Shown here: one piece after another, positions 58,101-64,000 of the stretch
How positions within the stretch are numbered: the stretch's first letter is position 1
Layout: the number at the start of each line of letters is the position of its first letter
Assembly (NCBI GenBank): GCA_020055645.1
Contig: CM034546.1
Location: forward strand, 17,174,001-17,238,000
DNA: 64,000 nucleotides
Reading direction: 5' to 3'
Source: Tomocerus qinae
Taxonomy: Eukaryota > Arthropoda > Collembola > Entomobryomorpha > Tomoceridae
Notes under the pieces: model-generated
Databases searched by the model: none
What the model saw: only the letters and a program-made list of their open reading frames with translations
Told to the model about the DNA's origin: nothing
Position numbers and translations under genes: made by a program

Positions 58101-59209
58101 CTAATTAATAAAATTATTTCTATTTATTTCATCGGTTCGTCGAAAGTTATGAAATACAGATTAATGTATTTTATATCGCCAATTTATGTACAGTCGGATG
58201 AATGTGCTAATTTAATTGCAATTATTTCCTTATCGCCAAATAAGGACCTTGAGGACGATTAGTGCCCCAGTTGGATCCAACTCTGATTGACGAAAACTTA
58301 TTTAATTTGTGATAACAATTACCAACTCCTAAGCTATTTCATACTTTGGCACCAAATTTGATTCAAAATTTAAACACAAAATTTAAATGAAACAATTTTT
58401 TACCATTTTTACCATTTCTACCACGTATCACTACTTTGTAGGTAGATATACTGCCTACGTCATCATCTAGCTAGAAGTTCGTCAGTCACACAACTAGGCA
58501 TTTAAAACGTTTCATTTATTGTTATCATATAACCTACCTACTGATTTAGGATGAAGACAAACGAGTTTACAAACAGTTTCTTAATTAGCCAAAGGGGGCC
58601 ATAGGGCACCGCCCTCGCCCCGAAATTGGAGGAAATAAAAGAGTTTGCTTTAAACACGGTATATACCTCTATTTTCACTTATTATTATTACCTTAAGACC
58701 CTCCCAATATTTACTATTGAAAATAAATTCAACTTACCGGAAAAATATGTTTTCGTGGAATAATCCTGAATTAAAACAAAATATTCATTGATATTAGATG
58801 TACAGTAAATTAAGAAAAGGTAGCAATAAAATATTATAATTTTGATGCAAAACACGTTTATCGAATAGCGTGAGTATAAAGTTAAAGTAAATTTTAATTT
58901 AGTGATGTGGCGCTATCTTACTTATCTAAGCGTTAGTAACTGAATAACTGAACGAGAACATGAACAGGCCAACATTGAAGATCGATAAAATAAGTAAACA
59001 ATTTAACTCTTTTTTTGTCATTACAATACCAATGCTTGCAATATTAGTTATGATTTAGACATTATTGTGTGATAGTCAACTTCAACTTAAGTAACTTAAC
59101 ACACATTGAAATTACCTCTAAAAGGACACTGTCTCTATTCTCTACATCGTCAGCCTTAAGGTTTCCAAGGTCCGTGTCTGCAGTTTCTGTTCCCTCCTCA
59201 ATCGTTTCA
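40198..59209 (-). CDS. Gene C: FReD lectin-like protein with a 14.4-kb transposon-filled intron, leader exon not found
   Basis: Minus-strand exons: 59209-59116, 58765-58738, 56312-56028, 41634-41467, 40548-40415, 40335-40198; 847 nt, one base plus 282 codons including the stop, open throughout, all GT-AG. Stalk exons are near-identical to gene B. FReD1 has [20 protein letters not shown] and [16 protein letters not shown]; FReD2 [20 protein letters not shown]; FReD3 [14 protein letters not shown] and GFWFKHCF; FReD4 SLNGVYSRS, ending [12 protein letters not shown]. The intron splitting the FReD spans 41635-56027 and holds a hAT composite, a dead 7.9-kb transposon and other repeats; the same intron in gene D is 1.24 kb. 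Donor and acceptor remain canonical, so the gene may still be expressed. A leader exon was not found. The lectin role is inferred. Confidence 0.82.
42460..43766 (+). mobile_element. Likely non-LTR retrotransposon 3' fragment, 13-bp TSD
   Basis: Flanked by exact 13-bp repeats TATATGAAAACTA (42447-42459, 43767-43779). The 3' end reads GCAAATAAAACCCTACTACT, a short tandem tail after a poly(A)-signal-like AATAAA. Long target duplication, no TIRs and a simple 3' tail fit target-primed integration of a LINE or SINE. No reverse transcriptase frame is seen, so the copy is 5'-truncated or non-coding. It carries a nested MITE. Confidence 0.7.
42920..43238. mobile_element. hAT-type MITE, 319 bp, TSD CCGCTATC
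   Basis: Ends CAGACATGGCA and TGCCATGTCTG; exact 8-bp duplications CCGCTATC at 42912-42919 and 43239-43246. The interior is a palindrome of GAAATATTTC and ATTTATTTCA motifs with ACATGCGC hairpin at the centre. Nested inside the retroelement fragment. Confidence 0.92.
44590..45650. repeat. 1-kb dispersed repeat, copy 2
   Basis: Partner of 23283-24245. Inserted in gene C's FReD1-FReD2 intron at a position where gene D reads through ('TTCAGTTCTAAAATAT'). It contains the 90-bp hairpin at 44835-44924. Confidence 0.7.
44835..44924. mobile_element. 90-bp hairpin MITE, TSD AATT
   Basis: AATGTTTTCAACAATGTACC at the left pairs with GGTACATTATTGAAAACATT at the right (allowing few mismatches), with a short loop. 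Flanking AATT repeats at 44831-44834 and 44925-44928; the paralogous repeat has a single AATT (23511-23514), an empty site. A second copy is at about 56512-56605. Confidence 0.85.
45870..46245 (-). repeat. Dispersed repeat, inverted copy of 1460-1905
   Basis: Shares 'GACTTCCGATAACAGTCCCA' and 'CAACAATACCAGTGTTGAGG' with the reverse strand of 1460-1905. Class unknown. Confidence 0.6.
46284..46422 (-). pseudogene. Relic FReD1 exon
   Basis: On the minus strand the stretch resembles the end of a FReD1 exon: a VFQR-like start, then remnants of the TETERSDL region and [10 protein letters not shown] where live copies have [10 protein letters not shown]. Small deletions and frame changes make it non-coding. 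A shorter remnant of the same exon sits at about 62755-62785 in gene D. It shows that an extra FReD1 exon once lay inside this intron before the block was duplicated. Confidence 0.65.
46850..48490 (+). pseudogene. DUF4806-like protein of the transposon (stop codon in exon 3)
   Basis: Plus-strand exons 46850-47057, 47172-47555, 47731-47927, 48031-48190 and 48342 onward join in phase with GT-AG introns. Exon 1 encodes [18 protein letters not shown] and a [15 protein letters not shown] motif; exon 2 starts [17 protein letters not shown], the N-terminal pattern of DUF4806-containing proteins. Exons 4-5 ([36 protein letters not shown]) look like the DUF4806 domain. Exon 3 has an in-frame TAA (47778-47780), and a MITE follows at 48491. 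In this family the function is unknown; association with the transposase is inferred from shared TIRs. Confidence 0.7.
48491..49177. mobile_element. hAT-type MITE, 687 bp, TSD CCCTAAAT
   Basis: Exact 8-bp duplications CCCTAAAT at 48483-48490 and 49178-49185. The right end CCTTTTTCATGCCCTG mirrors the CAGGGCATGAAAAAGG end of the family member at 4327-4950; the left end is CAAGTCATGAAAAAGG. Removing it rejoins a reading frame of the host transposon. Confidence 0.92.
50060..51862. mobile_element. Foldback (palindromic) element, 1.8 kb, ~745-bp arms, TSD TGCT
   Basis: Begins GACAGAAATTATTTGATATA and ends with its reverse complement. Arms 50060-~50805 and ~51117-51862 are almost perfect inverted repeats around a ~310-bp unique centre. 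TGCT flanks both sides (50056-50059, 51863-51866). The host frame resumes in phase if the element and one TGCT are removed (YYGCKRC then DKGKWIHR). Arms contain CTACTGAACCGATTTGGATG, shared with the foldback at 35414. No coding capacity of its own. Confidence 0.95.
52552..52952. mobile_element. hAT-type MITE, 401 bp, TSD GTTACAAC
   Basis: Ends CAGTGTTGTACTG and CACAACACTG; exact 8-bp duplications GTTACAAC at 52544-52551 and 52953-52960. The interior carries tandem GGTCATAATGGTCA motifs at one side and their inverse at the other. It splits the transposase frame between YQLQ and [12 protein letters not shown]. Confidence 0.93.
53311..53490. repeat. 90-bp tandem duplication at the transposase 3' end
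   Basis: The 90 bases from 53311 are repeated almost exactly at 53401-53490 (start TATGTTCTTCTACCGTTTGA). The first copy includes the C-terminal codons and stop of the transposase relic. Confidence 0.92.
53860..54350. mobile_element. hAT-type MITE, 491 bp, TSD ATTAGACC
   Basis: Ends CAGAGCTGAAAACGTTC and GAACGTTTTCAGCTCTG (17-bp perfect TIR); exact 8-bp duplications ATTAGACC at 53852-53859 and 54351-54358. The interior is dominated by GTTCGTTCGTTC repeats in both orientations. Confidence 0.94.
54390..55550. other. Intron of gene C
   Basis: No gene. 'GGCAAATTATTTTTGAACAG' (from 54397) continues the sequence seen uninterrupted in gene D at 62831. From about 55030 it aligns with gene B intron sequence (34390 onward), including a stretch containing 'TTTACCAGCCGGTTATAACC'. 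Confidence 0.55.
56412..57018. mobile_element. Insertion of 607 bp, TSD TACA, with nested hairpin
   Basis: Gene B reads 'GATCTATTACATACATATT' where gene C is interrupted; TACA flanks both sides (56408-56411, 57019-57022). The right end contains AACAGGGCCTGGGACCTGTG, related to sequences at about 6249 and 6375. The hairpin MITE family of 44835 occurs inside (56512-56605). No coding support; ends are not inverted, and the class is unknown. Confidence 0.65.
57497..57927. mobile_element. TTAACGG palindromic element, 431 bp, TSD TGTA
   Basis: Left end TATGTTAACGGTAGTAAGTA and right end TACTTATTACCATTAACA are inverted repeats, followed inward by CAGGCATTAATGCC-type motifs. TGTA repeats at 57493-57496 and 57928-57931; gene B has a single TGTA at this point (about 38077). 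Same family as 35044-35275. Confidence 0.75.
57946..58450. repeat. Dispersed 0.5-kb repeat (ACCACTTTTTAGGC family), copy 2
   Basis: Counterpart of 38089-38665, in the same intron of gene C, with a deletion near its right end. Confidence 0.6.
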
Positions 59210-59603
59210 CTGAAAAAACATTTCCAAATTTGAAAGTCGTGTACATAGTATTTTTTAAATTTTCTTGTGCTTTGTTAGTACTCATGTATTATTAATTTTT
59301 GGCATTTTTCATTCATTAGTGTTTATTAGGGACGACTGGTTTTCTCGTAGTTAAATTTTCAAAAAACCTTGAACTAAATTACTTTTAAATAAAAACATTA
59401 TCAAAGGTATGTAAAACTTCGAAATTTACTGTTTTTATTAAAAGTTTTCTTTCCTATTTAATACCGACTGAATTTTAAGAGATTCATAAATATTCATTCC
59501 CGTTCAACCAAAAAACAAGAAACGGTTAGACGACTTTCATTCCAAACCGTCGTCGTCTCTTTTTGATGAATAGGAATGTTCCATTTTCAACGACACAATT
59601 TTT

Positions 59604-60723
59604 AGCTCGCCTGAATAAGGCAGCTTATAGAACCACACAGTCTGTCCGTACGTCCGTCCGTCCGTACGTCCGTCCGTACGTCCGTCCGTCCCCACGCTAA
59701 CTTTCGAAAGCAATGACGGATATTGACCAAACTTGGCAAAAACAATGCCTATGGACCACTGACGATCCCTATTGAATTGGGGGTAAATCGGTCCATTGGT
59801 TACCGAGATACCGCGCGCTCACTTTGTCTTCATTTTGATAGTCAAAGTGATAATTTGCCATTAAATGGACATTAGAAAGTTCAAAGGCGTTTCCTATAAA
59901 TTGTTAGCGAGATAGTATAAAATATTTTAATCCGCTTCTACCAAATTTGAGATTTTATAATAAAGCAAATTAAACCGGAAAATAACTATTAGACGATGGA
60001 AAAAATCTATTTTGGATTTTTATTCAATTTTATAGTCAAATTTCCATGTTTTGATTTCCTTTAAATTAAAATAATCATTATTAACCGATTTTAATTTTCT
60101 GTAGGTTTTAATACTCATAATCAATGAAGATTAAATATCTGTTGATTTTCATAGTCAATATTAATCATTTTTAATTTTCTGTTGATTTTCATGGTCAACA
60201 TTAATCAATTTCGATTTTCTGTTGATTTTCATGGTCAACATTAATCAATTTCGATTTTCTGTTGATTTTCATAGTAAACATTAATCAATTTTGATTTTTT
60301 GTTGATTTTCATAATCAACATTAATCAATTTCAATTTTCTGTTGATTTTCATAGTAAACATTAATCAATTTTGATTTGCTGTTGATTTTCATAGTCAATA
60401 TTAATCAATTTTGATTTTCTGTTGATTTTCATAGTCAATATTAATCAATTTTGATTTTCTGTTGATTTTCATAGTCAATATTAATCAATTTTGATTTTGT
60501 TGATTTTCATAGTCAATATTAATCAATTTTGATTAATGTTTACTATGAAAATCAATGTCTGAATTTTTAATATGTCGTAGCTACATATATAAAGACCCAA
60601 TTCTGAAAGTTTTATCAAAATCCGTACGCTCGGTTGTGTGCTACGTGCGAGTACTTTTCGTCTACTAAAATGTGTACACGTTAACCTTTAATCAGGCGAG
60701 CTTCTGTTACGGCTTGCTGTAGG
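59604..60723. mobile_element. AGCTCGCCTGA element with 40-bp minisatellite, copy 2
   Basis: Inverted relative to 32464-33420. Starts AGCTCGCCTGAATAAGGCAG, ends GGCTTGCTGTAGG. It includes a CGTCCGTCCGTACGTCC microsatellite (59640-59690) and about eleven copies of the 40-bp unit (60100-60545). Gene B's matching intergenic DNA (about 39812) lacks it, so it inserted after block duplication. Confidence 0.85.
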
Positions 60724-61082
60724 TTTTGTGTATACCGCTAACTGCCAAAAAGATACTAATATTGTACCGATATCTCCTAAAACTTCTCTCAAATTTGTAA
60801 GTAATTATGCTGTTTATTAGCTTGGCGCTTAATTTATTGATTATCGGCCATATTTCTTGTGCTTCATTTTTGGCCTATAATTCAAAATATGGTAGCTTTT
60901 GAAAATTGCCACCATAATTATTTTTACTTCTACATCAAAAAGTTAATTTTTAACATTCCTCATGCACATAAAAACAACTGAAAGCAACGAACGACTGCAA
61001 ATAATTTGAACGCAACTTTTTATATTTACAAAATTGAAGTTTAGCTGAAATGTTTCCGAATCCTTATTTTGTAAGAAAAAGA

Positions 61083-64000
61083 TCAGAAGTACCTGAGACG
61101 AATCTTCATCTCAATTTTTTGTAGCTTCATTTCCGCACTCCCCCAATATATTCCCACCAAACTGCTCAGTGGAAATATCTTTGTAGGGACGCTTCTTGAA
61201 TACACTCCATTAAGACTGACCTATGAAACGTCATGGCAAGAAATATTTTGTCGACGATTTCTATTAAATTATAATATTATAGAAATGTTTATTTTATGCC
61301 TTACAGCAAAACAGTGTTTGAACCAAAAGCCATTGACCATATATTCCACTGAACAATGTCCTTTAATTTTTGAATCATTGTCTGAATCGATTGTAGAAAA
61401 ACTTGCACCGCTGTGCCAACTTAACCAGTCGTCCATCGCTGCAATTAAATATTACAATTTAAAAGACATTTCAATTTTTATGTAGATTTTCCCTTTTTGA
61501 ACCATCAACTTTCTATTTGATTGCGTTGTTCGATAATAATTCCCAATAGTTCCCACGTGTAACTATAGTTTCCAGTTCCAACTTTCAGTCAAAATGATTT
61601 TCAAACATTTGTAACCTGATATCTAACTTAATTACAATTACCTGCAGCAAGCTCGCTAAAACAACGTCCTAAGTTTCCCTAATTTAATTTACTTGTGGGG
61701 TAGTTCTATAGTGTTGATAGTATAGTCACTGTCCCAAAATCATCAATGGGTTGCATTGGCTCAAAATTCTACAAACTTCAGCCGAAGTGAAAAATATTTT
61801 TCTTCGATTACATACATACAGTAGTTTTATTATGGCTAAACTAACTGTAACATGCGGAAATTGTAGCTTTGACTTAGAAATACAACTAGTTGGAATTGGA
61901 TTTCCAGTGGAAAGTTTCCACTGCCTCCAGAAAAATAGTATATATCAATTAGTAATAGTATATATTGCGAAATAGTTGGGGAAAATTGGGAAATGTGATA
62001 ATGATAATTTAAAAAACATTAACTTTTTTGTTTTATTGATTACTAAAGCCCTGGTACTTCTATTGAACTTTAAAAGACTTCCGCGTCAATGTTTTGTTTA
62101 GATTAGTGACATTTGCAAAGTTCAGAATTTGACGTGTCCCTATTTTTCACAGACTTTGATGTGCTGGTACAAAATATGGCTGTTCCTACTCCCTTTGAGA
62201 TCGATTTTTAACTGTTATTATTATGGATTATTATTGGAAACGATTTTGACTATTTCTATGTGGACTACAAGTGCAAGACAGATTTAGTTTTTCTCATTTC
62301 ACAGGAGAAACTTTTTTTTAGCTTTGAACCGTATCTTGAAACAATGAAGAGGAGATAAAGCTTACTAGAATTGTTTTTGTTGTAGCCACCAACAGTTAAT
62401 TTGAATTTTTCCTTCTCTGAAGCAACTCTAAAAAACGAATAGTGTGCTTGATATTCAGTTCCGTTGATATGCGTGGCTGTGATCAGTAGCTCGTGGTTGT
62501 TATCTTTAGTCATTTGGTGAACAGAATCCAAACCTGGAAAATTAATTAAAATAGAGATGTTTTTGCTAATTTAAAAGTTATACTAAGTGGGTGATGCCCG
62601 GGGTATTACTATTTCTGTGGATTTTCAGTTCTAAAATATAATATATCGTCCCTTAAGGAACAGATAGCCTATCTCCACTTTTCGTTTTGTGAACGAAATA
62701 ACCTAAATCCATTATTCGTTTTGTGGACGAAATAGCCTATCTCCATAGTCTAGACCGTGTATTCCCCATTGTGGAAAACCATCAATATATTTTCTTGTGG
62801 GAAGACTATTTTATGGATGCTACCGTTTTGGCAAATTATTTTTGAACAGTTTGGCAAATCAGTGTTGACAGTTTGGCAACATGTACTTTTCATGTAATTA
62901 ATGTTTATTAATCCGATTCTCTTTCTAAACAATACCAATATTTCTCCCCTGAACAGCAAGTGAAGTTTACGTTTGGTGTACAAAATCTACCACTTTTTAG
63001 GCTTTTTACCATCACAGTGGTAAAAATGCACTTAATGGTAAAATGCATTTAATGGTAAAAATGGTCAATTTTAGCGATTTATTAGAATATTAGGAAGCTT
63101 AGTACAGAAACACTAGACTTCCTACAATATAGGTTTTAAAACTTTATTTTCTATGAAATATTTTCAATTACTCCCTTAATTAATCAAATTAATCCAATTT
63201 ATTCGATTGTTCACCGAAAGTTATAAAAAATACTACTAAAACCAAGATCAAGATTAATGCATTCAGTATCGCCAATTTCAAATAAATATGAATGTGCCAC
63301 TTTAATTGCAATTAATTTCTCAATTGATACAAAATAAGGGCTCTTAGTACCGCTATTGGTTGAATCCAACTTTGATCGATGAATACTTATCAATTTGTGA
63401 CCACAATCATCAGCTGCTAAGCTATTTCATACTTTGGCACCGAATTTTATTTAAAATTTAAACTTGTACTACCCTTTGTACTACTTTGTAGGTAGTGGTA
63501 TTTAACGTTAAATACCATTAAAAACCACTTACCACTGGTAAGTGGTAATTGGTGTGTACACTGTTTAGGTTGAAGACTGAGTGGCGATGTAGAATCGATG
63601 TTTGTTGTATCTATTACGAGAATAATAGTCGTAGAAAGGCAATATTGGTCTCCAAAAACGCAGATTTCAATTAATAGTAGTTTGTGCTGATTTTTAATTT
63701 CTACAATATTTTGTTTAATTCAGTATACTAAGCCCTATTTTTATTATAAAATTAATATTTTGTTCCACATACCTAGCCAATAGTCGTTATTTGGGTCTCC
63801 GAAACCATTTTTATACCCATCCCACGTTTTATTGAACAGGTCTGATCGCTTAGTCTCAGTTAAGTCCACAGGTATTCCCCGTCTTTGGAACACCGTCCAC
63901 CCTCCACCAGCAGTATCCATGTCGCAGTAAGCATTTACAGACTTTCTTGTAGATACCACTTTATCCTTGTATAGAATATTGATTTCATAGACTCCACTTT
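61083..64000 (-). CDS. Gene D: FReD lectin-like protein, 5' part beyond the window
   Basis: Minus-strand exons: FReD1 from 63773 to the window edge (donor [44 protein letters not shown]), FReD2 62533-62366, FReD3 61438-61305, FReD4 61220-61083. Phases match genes A-C and the frame is open. FReD2-4 are almost identical to gene C ([44 protein letters not shown], ending [11 protein letters not shown]), while FReD1 differs ([16 protein letters not shown]). The FReD1-FReD2 intron is only 1.24 kb, against 14.4 kb in gene C, and holds one 0.5-kb dispersed repeat. Stalk and leader exons, if any, lie beyond 64000. Confidence 0.88.
62991..63551. repeat. Dispersed 0.5-kb repeat (ACCACTTTTTAGGC family), copy 3
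   Basis: Begins ACCACTTTTTAGGCTTTTTA, ends near ACTTACCACTGGTAAGTGGT. It sits in gene D's FReD1-FReD2 intron, a different intron from copies 1 and 2, so it is an independent insertion. Confidence 0.65.

Larger units (their letters stand above)
55030..62590. repeat. Duplicated block 2, copy 2 (5' half of gene C plus 3' half of gene D)
   Basis: Partner of 34390-41690. High identity across exons and non-coding DNA. Copy-specific insertions at 56412-57018, 57497-57927 and 59604-60723 have their empty sites in copy 1. Confidence 0.88.

Noticed and set aside
61751-61975. Open frame duplicated at 40862-41086 with a Cys pair ([13 protein letters not shown])
   Set aside because: The two copies are nearly identical only because they lie within duplicated block 2; they are antisense within the FReD2-FReD3 introns and have no recognised domain.

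Overview
The window is AT-rich, intron-containing, repeat-laden animal nuclear DNA. Two domain types in real exons (a fibrinogen-related domain, FReD, and a CUB domain), short GT-AG introns, a PIF/Harbinger element with its SANT-like partner gene, and a DUF4806-type protein next to a transposase all point to an invertebrate. An arthropod, possibly a hemipteran insect, is my best guess, but nothing in the sequence proves it. There are no operons, CRISPR arrays, rRNA genes or recognisable tRNAs.

Backbone: a tandem cluster of secreted FReD lectin-like genes, all on the minus strand. Read right to left they are gene D (61083 to beyond 64000, partial), gene C (59209 to 40198), gene B (39408 to 30230) and gene A (22249 to 8851). 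Gene A can be assembled completely by eye: eight exons with matching splice phases give a 362-residue secreted protein (signal peptide, coiled-coil-like stalk, FReD). Genes B and C have phase-compatible stalk and FReD exons, but I see no signal-peptide exon in the short gap between each and its upstream neighbour. Left of gene A lie two exons of a CUB-domain gene (6487-6830) and a possible damaged leader exon (3317-3443), also minus strand.

Cluster history: two duplicated blocks are visible. The 3' half of gene B (29740-34208) matches the 3' half of gene A (8320-12835). The 5' half of gene B together with the 3' half of gene C (34390-41690) matches the 5' half of C together with the 3' half of D (55030-62590). 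The junction falls in the long intron that splits the FReD, so gene B is a mosaic and the duplication unit is half of one gene plus half of the next.

Mobile DNA fills the introns. Gene A's intron 5 holds a 2.9-kb Harbinger element with intact 21-bp terminal inverted repeats (TIRs) and a 3-bp duplication. Gene C's homologous intron is 14.4 kb against 1.2 kb in gene D. It carries a hAT composite with three nested layers, a 1-kb dispersed repeat, and a dead 7.9-kb transposon (DUF4806-like gene plus transposase) hit by three hAT-type MITEs and one 1.8-kb foldback palindrome. Most of these insertions have exact target-site duplications, and several have an empty site in a paralogous intron. The remaining long stretches (parts of 1-8850, 22990-28230, 28970-29740) are AT-rich with no gene I can support.
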